Shown: positions 17,828 to 27,408, counted from the stretch's first letter. The stretch is 64,000 bases of DNA from Azospirillum tabaci (GCF_014596085.1 NZ_JACCJY010000017.1:1-64000), one strand, 5' to 3'. Program-made: numbers and translations. Notes: generated from the sequence alone by a model not told the origin.

Positions 17828-19381
17828 ATGACGGACCCCACCCCCACCGCGTCCCCGCCGCTTCTGGCGATCCGCGGCCTGTCCAAGGCCTTCCTGGGCG
17901 TCCAGGCGCTGGACGGCGTGGATTTCACCGTGCGCCACGGCGAGATCCACGCCCTCCTCGGCGAGAACGGCGCCGGCAAGTCGACTCTGATCAAGACGCT
18001 GACCGGCGTCTACCAGCGCGACGCCGGCACCGTGACGCTGGAGGGGCGGGCCATCGCCCCCCGCGGCGTGGAGGAGGCGCAGCGCCTGCACATCGGCACC
18101 GTCTATCAGGAGGTGAATCTGCTGCCGAACCTGTCGGTGGCGGAGAACCTGTTCCTCGGCCGGCAGCCCATGCGGTTCGGTTTGGTCGACCGCGGCGCCA
18201 TGCGGCGGCGGGCACGGGCGGTGCTGATGCCCTACGGCCTGTCCCTCGACGTGACGGCGCCGCTCGGCCGCTTCTCGGTGGCGACCCAGCAGATCGTCGC
18301 CATCGCCCGCGCGGTGGACATGTCGGCCAAGGTGCTGATCCTCGACGAGCCGACCGCCAGCCTCGACACGCAGGAGGTGGCGGTTCTCTTCAAGGTGATG
18401 CGGACCCTGCGGTCACGCGGCATCGGCATCGTCTTCGTCACCCATTTCCTCGATCAGGTCTACGCGCTGTGCGACCGCATCACCGTGCTGCGCAACGGCC
18501 GCCTGGTGGGGGAGCGACGCACCGCGGAGCTGCCGCGCCTAGACCTTGTCGCCATGATGCTGGGGCGGGAGCTGGAGGCGGCGGCTCACCGCATCGCCTT
18601 GCCGGCGGATGACGCGGAGGAGGACGCCCGGCCGCCGCTGGTCCGCTTCCGCGGCTACGGCAAGGCGCGCAGCGTCGAGCCCTTCGACCTCGACATCCGC
18701 CCCGGCGAGGTGGTGGGGCTCGCCGGGCTGCTCGGTTCCGGACGGACGGAGACGGCGCGGCTGGTTTTCGGCATGGACCGCGCCGACCGGGGCGAGGCGG
18801 CGGTGGACGGCCGGGCGGTGCGGCTGCGCGGCCCGCGCGACGCCATCCAGCTCGGCTTCGGCTTCTGCCCGGAGGACCGCAAGAAGGAGGGCATCGTCGG
18901 CGCGCTCTCGGTGCGCGAGAACATCATCCTGGCGCTCCAGGCGCGGCAGGGCTGGCTGCGGCCGCTCCCGCGCCGCCGCCAGGAGGAGATCGCCGACCGT
19001 TTCATCCGGCTGCTCGACATCCGCACGCCGCACGCGGAGCAGCCGATCCAGTTCCTGTCCGGCGGCAACCAGCAGAAGGCGCTACTCGCCCGCTGGCTGG
19101 CGACCGAGCCGCGCCTGCTGATCCTCGACGAGCCGACGCGCGGCATCGACGTCGGCGCCCACGCCGAGATCATCCGCCTGATCGAGCGGCTGTGCGCCGA
19201 CGGCATGGCCCTGCTGGTGGTCTCATCCGAGCTGGAGGAGATCGTCGCCTACAGCCGCCGCGTCGTCGTGCTGCGCGACCGCCGCCATGTGGCGGAGCTG
19301 AGGGGAGGGGAGGTCGCCGTGGACCGCATCGTCGCCGCCATCGCGTCGGAACCGGCCGTGGCCGGGGAGCCGCGCCCATGA
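17828..19381 (+). CDS. ytfR: Sugar ABC transporter ATP-binding protein (YtfR-like)
   Basis: Tandem-domain ATPase of 517 residues. N-terminal half: Walker [17 protein letters not shown] and [14 protein letters not shown]-terminal half: [24 protein letters not shown] and [17 protein letters not shown]. The sequence begins 38 bp after ytfQ and its stop overlaps the next permease start by ATGA. It energises the two permeases that follow. Family assignment is clear; YtfR rather than RbsA is inferred from the companion genes. Confidence 0.9.
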   Translation: MTDPTPTASPPLLAIRGLSKAFLGVQALDGVDFTVRHGEIHALLGENGAGKSTLIKTLTGVYQRDAGTVTLEGRAIAPRGVEEAQRLHIGTVYQEVNLLPNLSVAENLFLGRQPMRFGLVDRGAMRRRARAVLMPYGLSLDVTAPLGRFSVATQQIVAIARAVDMSAKVLILDEPTASLDTQEVAVLFKVMRTLRSRGIGIVFVTHFLDQVYALCDRITVLRNGRLVGERRTAELPRLDLVAMMLGRELEAAAHRIALPADDAEEDARPPLVRFRGYGKARSVEPFDLDIRPGEVVGLAGLLGSGRTETARLVFGMDRADRGEAAVDGRAVRLRGPRDAIQLGFGFCPEDRKKEGIVGALSVRENIILALQARQGWLRPLPRRRQEEIADRFIRLLDIRTPHAEQPIQFLSGGNQQKALLARWLATEPRLLILDEPTRGIDVGAHAEIIRLIERLCADGMALLVVSSELEEIVAYSRRVVVLRDRRHVAELRGGEVAVDRIVAAIASEPAVAGEPRP

Positions 19382-20418
19382 CGCGGTCGGTTTCCGGCCC
19401 GTCGCGCACCCTGCCGCAATACGGCGCGCTGGCCGCCGTGCTGCTGGCCAATTGGCTGCTCTTCCCCGATTTCTTCTCCATCCGCCTGCAGGACGGCCGG
19501 CTGTTCGGCAGTCTAATCGACGTGCTGAATCGCGGCGCCCCGGTGGCGCTGCTCGCCATCGGCATGACCATGGTCATCGCCACCCGCGGCGTCGACCTGT
19601 CGGTGGGTGCGGTGATGGCGATCTCCGGCGCGGTCGCCGCCACCCTGACCCAGGCGGGCTGGGGCTTGGCCCCGGTGCTCGCGGCGTCGCTGGCGGCCGG
19701 CCTGCTCTGCGGCCTGTGGAACGGGCTGCTGGTGGCGGTCCTGCGCATCCAGCCGATCGTCGCCACCCTGATCCTGATGGTCGCCGGCCGCGGCATCGCC
19801 CAACTGGTCACCGAAGGGCAGATCGTCACCTTCACCAGTCCCGGCCTCGCCTTCATCGGCAGCGGGTCGTTCCTGACCGTGCCGATGCCGGTGGTCATCA
19901 CCGCCATCCTGCTGGGGGTGACCGCCCTGCTGGTCCGGATGACCGCGCTGGGGCTGATGATCGAGGCGGTCGGCGTCAACCGGCTGTCCAGCGCCGGGGC
20001 CGGCGTCAACACGCCGGTCGTGCTGATCGCGGTCTATGTCTGGTGCGGCCTGTGCGCCGCCGTTGCCGGTCTGGTGGTCGCCGCCGACATCCGCGGCGCC
20101 GACGCCAACAACGCCGGCCTGTGGCTGGAGCTGGACGCCATCCTGGCGGTGGTGGTCGGCGGCACCTCCCTGCTCGGCGGCCGGTTCGGGCTGCTGCTGT
20201 CGGTGGTCGGGGCGCTGACCATCCAGGCGATGAACACCGGCATCCTGCTGAGCGGCTTCAAGCCGGAGTTCAACCTGATCGTCAAGGCGGGCGTCCTGAT
20301 GGTGGTCCTGCTGCTGCAATCGCCGACCCTGACCCTGTTCCTGCCGCGCCCGGCCAACCCACGGCCGGTCCGGGCGCCAGCCAAACCCGAGAGCCCAAGC
20401 CCGAGCGCGGGAGCGTGA
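19378..20418 (+). CDS. ytfT: Sugar ABC transporter permease (YtfT-like)
   Basis: Inner-membrane permease of 346 residues, BPD_transp_2 family, with about eight to ten hydrophobic segments. The conserved TRGVDLSVGAVMAISGA segment lies near residue 75 and AVVVGGTSLLGGRFG near residue 260. It is the first of two different permeases in the operon, the heteromeric arrangement of the Ytf galactofuranose importer. The C-terminal tail is Pro/Ser-rich and cytoplasmic. The 4-bp overlap with ytfR implies coupled translation. Confidence 0.9.
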   Translation: MTRSVSGPSRTLPQYGALAAVLLANWLLFPDFFSIRLQDGRLFGSLIDVLNRGAPVALLAIGMTMVIATRGVDLSVGAVMAISGAVAATLTQAGWGLAPVLAASLAAGLLCGLWNGLLVAVLRIQPIVATLILMVAGRGIAQLVTEGQIVTFTSPGLAFIGSGSFLTVPMPVVITAILLGVTALLVRMTALGLMIEAVGVNRLSSAGAGVNTPVVLIAVYVWCGLCAAVAGLVVAADIRGADANNAGLWLELDAILAVVVGGTSLLGGRFGLLLSVVGALTIQAMNTGILLSGFKPEFNLIVKAGVLMVVLLLQSPTLTLFLPRPANPRPVRAPAKPESPSPSAGA

Positions 20419-20422
20419 CGCC

Positions 20423-21400
20423 ATGATCCACCGCTTCCTTCCCCTGCTGGTCACCAGCGCCGTTCTGGTGGTCGGCTTCCTGCTCTGCGCCGCGCAGTTT
20501 CCCAACTTCGCCTCGCTGCGGGTCGTCGGCAATCTGCTGACCGACAACGCCTTTCTCGGCATCACCGCGGTCGGCATGACCTTCGTGATCCTGTCGGGCG
20601 GCATCGACCTGTCGGTGGGGGCGGTGATCGGCTTCACCACCGTGCTGCTGGCTGTGCTGATCGAGCAGGGCGGCTGGCACCCCTTCTCCGCCTTCGCCGT
20701 GGCGCTGGCGGTGGCCGGCGGTTTCGGCGCCGCGATGGGCGCCGTGATCCACGTCTTCCAGATGCCGCCCTTCATCGTCACGCTGGCCGGCATGTTCGTC
20801 GCCCGCGGCCTCGGCTTCGTGCTGAGCACCGATTCCATTCCGATCAACCACCCGCTCTATGCGGAGCTGGGCGATCTGGCGCTGCGCTTCGACGGCGGGG
20901 GCAAGCTGACCCTGCCGGCGCTGCTGATGCTGGGGGTGGTCGCGGCCGCGGTGGTCTGCGCCCATTGGACCCGCTTCGGCGCCAACCTCTACGCGCTGGG
21001 CGGCAACCGGCAGTCGGCGGAGCTGATGGGCGTGCCGGTGGGCCGCACCACGGTCGCGGTCTACGCCCTGTCGGGGCTGCTGGCCGGGCTGGCCGGCATC
21101 GTCTTCTCGCTCTACACCGGGGCCGGCTATTCGCTGGCGGCGACGGGGGTGGAGCTGGACACCATCACCGCGGTGGTGATCGGGGGGACCCAGTTGACCG
21201 GCGGCTACGGCTACGTGATCGGCACCTTCATCGGCGTGCTGATCCAGGGGCTGATCCAGACCTACATCACCTTCGACGGCAGCCTCAGCAGCTGGTGGAC
21301 GAAGATCGCCATCGGCGTCCTGCTGTTCGTCTTCATCCTGCTGCAGAAGGGCCTTCTGGCGGTCTGGACCGGCCGCGGCGGCGCCCCGGCGGAGGCTTGA
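20423..21400 (+). CDS. yjfF: Sugar ABC transporter permease (YjfF-like)
   Basis: Second permease of the importer, 325 residues. LSGGIDLSVGAVIGFTT near residue 60, ALGGNRQSAELMGVPVGRT in the ATPase-contact loop and AVVIGGTQLTGGYGYVIGT near the end are the family signatures. It starts 4 bp after the ytfT stop. The operon ends here: its stop lies 6 bp from the end of convergent pth, with a short hairpin between. Confidence 0.9.
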   Translation: MIHRFLPLLVTSAVLVVGFLLCAAQFPNFASLRVVGNLLTDNAFLGITAVGMTFVILSGGIDLSVGAVIGFTTVLLAVLIEQGGWHPFSAFAVALAVAGGFGAAMGAVIHVFQMPPFIVTLAGMFVARGLGFVLSTDSIPINHPLYAELGDLALRFDGGGKLTLPALLMLGVVAAAVVCAHWTRFGANLYALGGNRQSAELMGVPVGRTTVAVYALSGLLAGLAGIVFSLYTGAGYSLAATGVELDTITAVVIGGTQLTGGYGYVIGTFIGVLIQGLIQTYITFDGSLSSWWTKIAIGVLLFVFILLQKGLLAVWTGRGGAPAEA

Positions 21401-21419
21401 TCCCGCCTATTTGGCGGGA
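21401..21419. terminator. Short hairpin between convergent yjfF and pth
   Basis: TCCCGCC-TATTT-GGCGGGA forms a perfect 7-bp stem with a 5-base loop. It sits between the two convergent stop codons and includes the pth stop. There is no clear T-run on either side, so intrinsic termination is uncertain. Confidence 0.4.
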
Positions 21420-21982
21420 GTGGTCGCCAGGGTGACCTTGTTCATGAAATTCTCCGCCTGCCCCTTCACGACGAGCGGGAAGGCGTCGGCGACGGCGTCG
21501 ATCAGCGGGTCGAGCCAGCTCTGCTCGGCCTTGGCGAAGTCGTGCAGCACATAGCCGCTGACCCGGTCCTTGTCGCCGGGATGGCCGATGCCCAGGCGGA
21601 TGCGCCAATACTCCTTGCCGAGATGCGCGTCGATGGAGCGCAGGCCGTTGTGTCCGCCATGCCCGCCGCCTTTCTTCACCCGGAGCTTGCCGGGCGGCAG
21701 GTCCAGCTCGTCATGGATGACGACGACGTCCTCGGGCTTCAGCTTGAAGAATTGGACGGCCGCGGTGACCGACTGGCCGGACAGGTTCATGAAGGTCAGC
21801 GGTTCCAGGGCGATCACCTTCTCGCCGCCGATCGTGCCCTCGGCGGTCTGGCCCTGAAAGCGCTTGCGCCAGGGGCCGAAGCCGTGACGGCGGGCGATCT
21901 CCTCCACCGCCATGAAGCCGATGTTGTGCCGGTTGCGCGCGTATTCGGCGCCAGGGTTGCCCAATCCCACCAGCAGCAGCAT
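21407..21982 (-). CDS. pth: Peptidyl-tRNA hydrolase
   Basis: Essential cytoplasmic enzyme of 191 residues that frees tRNA from drop-off peptidyl-tRNA. The N-terminal [21 protein letters not shown] contains the catalytic His (H20) and the substrate Asn; FMNLSGQSV, the Asp in [28 protein letters not shown] and the C-terminal lid are all present. It follows rplY on the same strand, the usual pairing of these genes, with a strong hairpin between them. Confidence 0.97.
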   Translation of the reverse strand: MLLLVGLGNPGAEYARNRHNIGFMAVEEIARRHGFGPWRKRFQGQTAEGTIGGEKVIALEPLTFMNLSGQSVTAAVQFFKLKPEDVVVIHDELDLPPGKLRVKKGGGHGGHNGLRSIDAHLGKEYWRIRLGIGHPGDKDRVSGYVLHDFAKAEQSWLDPLIDAVADAFPLVVKGQAENFMNKVTLATTPAK

Positions 21983-22023
21983 GGCGCATTCTCCTCATCT
22001 CGAAACAGCGTGCCGGAAACGAA

Positions 22024-22045
22024 ACAGGGGGCCGAAGCCCCCTGT
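22024..22045 (-). terminator. Strong hairpin downstream of rplY
   Basis: On the minus strand ACAGGGGGC-TTCG-GCCCCCTGT has a 9-bp GC-rich stem capped by a stable UUCG tetraloop, followed by a weak T-rich stretch. It lies 25 bases after the rplY stop and 42 bases before the pth start, so it may terminate partly or stabilise the rplY mRNA. Confidence 0.6.
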
Positions 22046-22069
22046 CGCAACCCCAAAGGCGGCTTCCGA

Positions 22070-22681
22070 TCAGGAAGCGGCGGCCTCGGTGCTCTCGGCC
22101 TCTTCGGACTTCAGGCCCGACGGGGCGACGATCGTGGCGATCGTGAAGTCGCGGTCGGTGATGGTCGAGGCGACACCCTCCGGCAGCTTCACCGCCGAGA
22201 TGTGGATCGAATCGCCGACGTCGTAGCCCTCGCAGGAGATCGTGATCTGCTCCGGGATGTTGCCGGCGGAGACGGTCACGTCCAGCTCGTGGCGGACGAT
22301 GTTCAGCACGCCGCCGCGCTTCAGGCCCGGCGACTTCTCCTGGTCGACGAACTCGACCGGAACCTGCACGGTGGTGCGGGTGTCGGCGGAGACGCGCAGG
22401 AAGTCGACGTGCAGCGGGACGTCGGTGACCGGATGGAACTGCACGTCGCGCGGCAGGACCCGGTGGGTGGCGCCATCGACGGTGACGTCGAACAGGTGCG
22501 TGAAGAAGCCCGCCTGGTTCAGAACGCGGGTGAACGCGAACTTCTCCAGCGAAATCATGATGGGGGCCTGCTTGCCACCGTAGATCACGGCCGGGATACG
22601 GCCATCACGACGGGTCTGGCGGGCGGTCCCCTTGCCGGCCCGGTCGCGCGCTTCGGCGCTGAGCGGAACGATCTGCGTCAT
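22070..22681 (-). CDS. rplY: 50S ribosomal protein bL25, Ctc form
   Basis: Ribosomal protein of 203 residues that binds 5S rRNA, in the long general-stress (Ctc) form. The N-terminal L25 domain (about 1-95, GKGTARQTRRDGRIPAVIYGG) is followed by the TL5/Ctc C-terminal beta domain (about 100-190), and the tail is Glu/Ala-rich as usual. It lies between prs and pth, a common order in alphaproteobacteria. Confidence 0.96.
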   Translation of the reverse strand: MTQIVPLSAEARDRAGKGTARQTRRDGRIPAVIYGGKQAPIMISLEKFAFTRVLNQAGFFTHLFDVTVDGATHRVLPRDVQFHPVTDVPLHVDFLRVSADTRTTVQVPVEFVDQEKSPGLKRGGVLNIVRHELDVTVSAGNIPEQITISCEGYDVGDSIHISAVKLPEGVASTITDRDFTIATIVAPSGLKSEEAESTEAAAS

Positions 22682-22807
22682 CGGAAGAACTCCTTGAACG
22701 GAAAAAAGCGCCAGCCTCCAGGGGTGCTGACGCGTGGGCGCGGTGATTAAGCCATGCGGGGCGCGGCGTCAAGGAAAGAGTCCGGAAACTCCCGGATGGC
22801 GCCCATG

Positions 22808-22843
22808 AAAAAAGCCCTTCTCCCGTGAAGGGGAAGGGCTTTT
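22808..22843 (-). terminator. Rho-independent terminator of prs
   Basis: On the minus strand the stem GAAAAGCCCTTCCC / GGGAGAAGGGCTTTTTT encloses a short loop and ends in a run of six T, just after the prs stop. The A-run on the other side makes it potentially bidirectional. Confidence 0.85.
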
Positions 22844-22862
22844 CGCGTGTGGTCCGGCGCCG

Positions 22863-23798
22863 TTACGAGAACAGGCTCGACACCGAACGCTCCTCGCTGA
22901 TGCGGGTGATCGCGTCGGCGAGCAGCGGGGCGATGGTGAGCTGGCGGATGTTGCGGGACACGCGCACGGCCTCGGTCGCCTGGATGCTGTCGGTGGTGAC
23001 GAGCTGCTCCAGCGGCGACACGGCCACGCGGGCCACCGCACCGCCGGATAGGACGCCGTGGGTGCAATAGGCGTGGACCGACTTCGCGCCGGCGTCCATC
23101 AGGGCGACCGCGGCGTTGCACAGCGTGCCGCCCGAATCCACGATGTCGTCGAGCAGGATGCAGCGGCGGTTCTTGACGTCGCCGATGATGTTCATCACCT
23201 CCGACACGCCGGCGCGCTCACGCCGCTTGTCGATGATGGCGAGATCGGCGTCCAGCCGCTTGGCCAGCGAGCGGGCGCGGACCACGCCGCCGACGTCGGG
23301 CGACACCATCGTCACCTCGCCGATGTCCTCGAAGGTCGCGCGGATGTCCTTCTCGAACACCGGGGCGGCCATCAGGTTGTCGGTCGGGATGTCGAAGAAG
23401 CCCTGGATCTGACCCGCGTGCAGGTCCATGGTCAGCACGCGGTTGGCGCCGGCCTGGGTGATCAGGTTGGCGACCAGCTTGGCCGAGATCGGCGTGCGCG
23501 GGCCGGTCTTGCGATCCTGGCGCGCATAGCCGTAGTAGGGGAGGACCGCCGTGATGCGCCGGGCCGACCCGCGACGCAGGGCGTCGATGGTGACCAGCAG
23601 CTCCATCAGGTTGTCATTGGCCGGGAACGACGTCGACTGGACCACGAACACGTCTTCGCCGCGCACGTTCTCCAGGATTTCGACGAACACCTCCATGTCC
23701 GAAAAACGGCGGATGCTCGCTTTGGTCAGCGGCACGCCGAGACAGGTGGAGATGGCCTCGGCCAGCGGACGGTTGCTGTTGCCGGCAAGCACCTTCAT
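22863..23798 (-). CDS. prs: Ribose-phosphate pyrophosphokinase
   Basis: Makes PRPP from ribose 5-phosphate and ATP, feeding purine, pyrimidine, histidine and NAD synthesis. The protein has 311 residues, the standard length. [17 protein letters not shown], the catalytic His-flexible loop region [21 protein letters not shown] and the PRPP loop [18 protein letters not shown] are all present. The start [16 protein letters not shown] matches the family, while the open frame continues upstream without family sequence. A clear terminator follows, so it is probably a single-gene transcript. Confidence 0.97.
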   Translation of the reverse strand: MKVLAGNSNRPLAEAISTCLGVPLTKASIRRFSDMEVFVEILENVRGEDVFVVQSTSFPANDNLMELLVTIDALRRGSARRITAVLPYYGYARQDRKTGPRTPISAKLVANLITQAGANRVLTMDLHAGQIQGFFDIPTDNLMAAPVFEKDIRATFEDIGEVTMVSPDVGGVVRARSLAKRLDADLAIIDKRRERAGVSEVMNIIGDVKNRRCILLDDIVDSGGTLCNAAVALMDAGAKSVHAYCTHGVLSGGAVARVAVSPLEQLVTTDSIQATEAVRVSRNIRQLTIAPLLADAITRISEERSVSSLFS

Positions 23799-23997
23799 CG
23801 CAGTCGGCTCTCTCTGCAGGGAATAGGTTCCGGTGCGCCCGTCAGTCCCTTGCCGACGCCGCCCCTTGAAAACGCGGCGGACCATAACAAAGGGCCGGAC
23901 CTATGTAAACGTTCCATGACGGGGGGTTCAAGACGCCGCAGCCAGCCGGCCCTGCGATTCCCGCATGGCGCAAGCGTGGCAGCAGGACGCTTGCGCA

Positions 23998-24477
23998 TCA
24001 CCGCACCGCGAACTTCGCAAGGTGCGATTTCATCGGCAGGTCGGCCTTCACGAAATGGTCGAAGAACCAGAATTGCAGAAGCTCGTCCGCCTTGGCCTTC
24101 ACATAGCCGTATTCGAAGGCCGACTCCTCGGCGTCCACCTGCCCGATGATGTCGTCCAGGAGGGTGGCCAGCCGGCGATGCTGTGCCCGGTGCTCCTCCA
24201 GATGCGGGTAGCGCATCGAGGCCTGGACACGCTCCTCCCGCAGGAAATGGCGGACCGAGACGCGGCGCAGCTCGCTCAGCAGGGCCAACGCCGGCTTGCG
24301 CTCCGCTTCCTCGCCCGGCAGGGCGACGAAGCGGCGGATCAACTCGTGCTGCATCCGGTGGTCGGCGTCCAGCCCACCGTTGTCGAGCACCATCCGCGCG
24401 CTGCGCCAATCGCTTCGCCCGTCGCCGCCCCGCCCATCGCCCCGATGCGTTTCCTCCCGGTGCGCGTCCATCGTCAT
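23998..24477 (-). CDS. Hemerythrin-domain protein
   Basis: Single-domain hemerythrin-like protein of 159 residues. It keeps the di-iron ligand pattern: His in LDADHRMQHELI (near 40-44), VRHFLREERVQASMRYPHLEEHRAQH (near 74-100) and FFDHFVKAD near the C-terminus. Bacterial members bind O2 or help sense it. The first 30 residues are charged and disordered-looking. It is a lone gene between prs and pgeF; a role in oxygen handling suits a microaerobic nitrogen fixer but is inference. Confidence 0.82.
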   Translation of the reverse strand: MTMDAHREETHRGDGRGGDGRSDWRSARMVLDNGGLDADHRMQHELIRRFVALPGEEAERKPALALLSELRRVSVRHFLREERVQASMRYPHLEEHRAQHRRLATLLDDIIGQVDAEESAFEYGYVKAKADELLQFWFFDHFVKADLPMKSHLAKFAVR

Positions 24478-24596
24478 GCCGGCGTCTCCCTCTCCGGAAT
24501 GCCCTCACCCTTGAGAATCGATCTTACCCGAAATGGGTCGTATCGCAATCAGTCAGAGGTAAGAACAAAATTCGGGCGGGAACTTTTCTATCGTGT

Positions 24597-25364
24597 TCAG
24601 CCCTGGAGGACGATAGCCGAGAGGCCGCGCCCATAGTCCTTTTCGCCGCGCAGGCAGGACCGGCGGTAGCTGAAGAAGCGGTCCTCCTCGACCACCGTGT
24701 CGTTGGGGCAGCGCTGGATGATCTCCACCCCGGTGTCGCCCAGGCGGCGGGTGATGTAGCCGGCCAGATCGAACAGGAAATGATCCGGGCGGCGGGCCGG
24801 GGCGAAATAATCGCGGTTGCGCGGGTCCTCTGCCAGGAAGGGAGCGGGAAATTCCGGCCCGACCTCGTAGGAGCGCTGGGCGATGCAGGGACCGATGGCG
24901 GCGACGATGCGGTTGCGCTTGGCGCCCAGCTCCTCCATCCGCTCGATGGTCGCCTCCAGAACGCCGCCCTTGGCGCCCTTCCAGCCGGCGTGGGCGGCAC
25001 CGATGACGCGGGCCTTCTCGTCGGCGAACAGCACCGGGGCGCAGTCGGCGGTCAGAATGCCCAGCGCGATCCCCGGACGGTCGGTCGCCATGGCGTCGGC
25101 GTGGGGCGCCTGATCGGGTGTCCAGGGCTCGGTGACGGCGACGCAGGTCGGGCTGTGCACCTGGTAGCAGGTGACGAGGCGCTCCGGCGGAACGTCCATG
25201 CGGGCCGCGGCGCGCGCGCGGTTCTCCGCAACGGCGGCGGGCGCGTCCCCGGACCCGAAGCCGACGTTCAGCGAGGCGTACAGCCCCGTCGACACGCCGC
25301 CGGTGCGGGTGAAGAAGGCGTGTCGGATGTGGGTGATGTCATTCAGCGCGCCAAGCGTAATCAC
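24597..25364 (-). CDS. pgeF: Peptidoglycan editing factor PgeF (YfiH / polyphenol oxidase family)
   Basis: Multicopper-oxidase-like protein of 255 residues that in E. coli removes mis-inserted L-Ser from muropeptides; older annotations call it laccase. Conserved metal-site segments are CYQVHSP near residue 65, LTADCAPVLFAD near 105, GAAHAGWKGAKGGVLE near 120 and GPCIAQRSYEVG near 155. It is the third gene of a run lgt-midA-pgeF on the minus strand, with gaps of 17 and 46 bp, so the three are probably cotranscribed. Confidence 0.92.
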   Translation of the reverse strand: MITLGALNDITHIRHAFFTRTGGVSTGLYASLNVGFGSGDAPAAVAENRARAAARMDVPPERLVTCYQVHSPTCVAVTEPWTPDQAPHADAMATDRPGIALGILTADCAPVLFADEKARVIGAAHAGWKGAKGGVLEATIERMEELGAKRNRIVAAIGPCIAQRSYEVGPEFPAPFLAEDPRNRDYFAPARRPDHFLFDLAGYITRRLGDTGVEIIQRCPNDTVVEEDRFFSYRRSCLRGEKDYGRGLSAIVLQG

Positions 25365-25410
25365 GAACCCGTCCCTTTGCTGTCGCGGTCTCTTGTTCGG
25401 ATGCCAGTGT

Positions 25411-26541
25411 TCAGGATGCCGGTTCCGGGCCTTCGAAGCCCGCCGGAGGCCCCAAGCCGGGGGAGGCGAGGGCCAACACCTTGAAGAGGGTGCCCATTTG
25501 GTCCGGCGCGATCAAGCGGGCCAATGCGGAGTCGATGTCCGCCGCCTGCTGCGTCGTGGCGCTGCGCTTCAGCGCGGCGGCGCGCGGCTGGATGCCAAGA
25601 CGGGTCAGCCAGTCGCCCTGGTCCACCGGGCCGAAGCTGTCCGCCCCGCCCTCGCGCGCGGCGGCGGCAATGGCGGCGAAGTCCACGTGGGCGGTCAGGT
25701 CGGCCTCGCCCGGCGCCTCCAGCGCCGGCGCGTAGGCGTGGCGGCGCAGCGCCTGGAGCGTGTCGCCGATCGCCGGTCCGCCGCGGTAGCCGTAGTCGAT
25801 CACCAATGCCGCGCCGGGGTGGGTGGCCAGACGCTCCCCGATCAGGCGGGCCACCGCCTGGGAGGCCGGGGAGACTTCCACCACGCTGCCCTCCGGCGCG
25901 TCGCGCAGGGCCGGTGGGATCAGCCGGGCGCCGGCGCTGCCGAAGGCTTCCAGGACAAAGCGGAAGCGGGGCGTGTCGGTGGATGCGGCGGGGTCGAGGT
26001 CGACCAGCCGCTCGAACCAGCCGTGGTTGGTCTTCTGGACCTGACGGATGGGCAGGGCGTCGAAGAACTCGTTGGCGAGAATCAGGGTCGGGCCTTCGGG
26101 CACATCCTCCAGCCGGTCGTGCCATGTGACCGGAGTGCCGGCCAGGGTTTCCTTCTGGCGCGCGCGCAGGGTCGGGCTGGTCTCGACGAGATGGACCCGG
26201 GCGGCCTCGCGGAAGGCGGGGACGAGCGCGGCGGCGCGCAGCGCGTCCTGCATCAGCGTGCCGCGGCCCGGCCCCAGCTCCACCAGATGGAAGGGGGTGG
26301 GGCCGCCCAGCCGCGCCCAGGTGTCGACGCACCACAGCCCGGCCAGCTCGCCGAACATCTGGCTGATTTCCGGAGCGGTGGTGAAGTCGCCGGACACGCC
26401 GAAGGGATCCTGGCGCATGTAGTAGCCGAACCGCGGATGCCCCAGCGCCTCCGCCATGAAGGCGGCGACCGACAGCGGCCCGTCCATCAGGATGCGGCGG
26501 GCGAGGTGAAGGGCGAGGCTGTCCGGGGCGGCATCACTCAT
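25411..26541 (-). CDS. SAM-dependent methyltransferase of the MidA/NDUFAF7 family
   Basis: Protein of 376 residues in the DUF185 family. Mitochondrial NDUFAF7 methylates an Arg of a complex I subunit, and the bacterial homologues are thought to act on the same complex. GYYMRQDPFGVSGDFTTAPEIS near residue 40, the SAM loop LVELGPGRGTLMQDAL near 90 and ILANEFFDALPIRQV near 165 are typical. The conserved position between lgt and pgeF is common in alphaproteobacteria. Confidence 0.9.
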   Translation of the reverse strand: MSDAAPDSLALHLARRILMDGPLSVAAFMAEALGHPRFGYYMRQDPFGVSGDFTTAPEISQMFGELAGLWCVDTWARLGGPTPFHLVELGPGRGTLMQDALRAAALVPAFREAARVHLVETSPTLRARQKETLAGTPVTWHDRLEDVPEGPTLILANEFFDALPIRQVQKTNHGWFERLVDLDPAASTDTPRFRFVLEAFGSAGARLIPPALRDAPEGSVVEVSPASQAVARLIGERLATHPGAALVIDYGYRGGPAIGDTLQALRRHAYAPALEAPGEADLTAHVDFAAIAAAAREGGADSFGPVDQGDWLTRLGIQPRAAALKRSATTQQAADIDSALARLIAPDQMGTLFKVLALASPGLGPPAGFEGPEPAS

Positions 26542-26558
26542 GACGGGACCTTCCGAAC

Positions 26559-27365
26559 TCAGACGGCGGCGGGGCGGCGGCGGGCCTGGGCGACCAGCCA
26601 GACACCGAACAGAACCATCGGCACGGACAGAAGTTGTCCCATCGTCGCCCCGGCGTAGAGGAAGCCCAGCTGCGCGTCCGGCTCGCGGAAGAACTCCGCG
26701 ATGATTCGCGACAGGCCGTAGCCGATGAAGAAGATGCCCGCGGTCATGCCCGGCCGCCCGCGCACGGCGGGCATCCGCACCAGGATGGCCAGGAGGACGA
26801 ACAGCACCGCCCCCTCCAGGAAGGACTCGTAGAGCTGGCTGGGGTGCCGCGGAACCTGCAACGGGTCGCGCGGGAACACCACCGCCCAGGACACGTCGGG
26901 CGCCGGGCGTCCGTACAGCTCGCCGTTGATGAAGTTGGCGATGCGGCCGAAGAACAGACCGATGGGGGCGGCCGCGGCGATCAGGTCGCCGAAGGCCAGC
27001 GGCGAGAGGCCGCGCTTCCAGCAGAACAGCAGGATCGCGCCCAAAACGCCGATCAGCCCGCCGTGGAAGGACATGCCGCCGTGCCAGACCATCAGCGCGT
27101 CGAGCGGATTCTGGAGGTAGAAGGGCAGATTGTAGAACAGCACGTAGCCGATGCGCCCGCCCAGGATGACGCCGACCACGGCCCAGGTCAGGAAGTCGTC
27201 GTAATCCTCCGCCGAGGGGCGGCCCGGCATGCTGCGGGCCAGCGCTAGGCAGTAGCGCCAGCCGAGCACGAAGCCTGCCAGATAGGCCAGCGCGTACCAG
27301 CGGATGACGATCGGCCCGAGTTCGAACGCCACGGGGTCGATGGCGGGGAAGGCGATGGCGAGCAT
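26559..27365 (-). CDS. lgt: Prolipoprotein diacylglyceryl transferase
   Basis: Inner-membrane enzyme of 268 residues that moves diacylglycerol from phosphatidylglycerol to the lipobox Cys of prolipoproteins. The Lgt signature appears as GLFFGRIANFINGELYGRP near residue 140, with HGGMSFHGG near 95 containing the essential His. About seven membrane helices can be seen. It starts 85 bp after the hldD end and precedes midA and pgeF. Confidence 0.96.
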   Translation of the reverse strand: MLAIAFPAIDPVAFELGPIVIRWYALAYLAGFVLGWRYCLALARSMPGRPSAEDYDDFLTWAVVGVILGGRIGYVLFYNLPFYLQNPLDALMVWHGGMSFHGGLIGVLGAILLFCWKRGLSPLAFGDLIAAAAPIGLFFGRIANFINGELYGRPAPDVSWAVVFPRDPLQVPRHPSQLYESFLEGAVLFVLLAILVRMPAVRGRPGMTAGIFFIGYGLSRIIAEFFREPDAQLGFLYAGATMGQLLSVPMVLFGVWLVAQARRRPAAV

Positions 27366-27384
27366 GCGCGGCGGGTGCCTTGTG

Positions 27385-27408
27385 TTGTTTGGGCTTGTTG
27401 TTTGGGCT
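27385..27408. repeat. Short tandem direct repeat upstream of lgt
   Basis: TTGTTTGGGCT occurs twice with a 13-base period in the gap between hldD and lgt, within the untranslated leader of lgt. It looks like a simple slippage duplication with no evident function. Confidence 0.6.
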
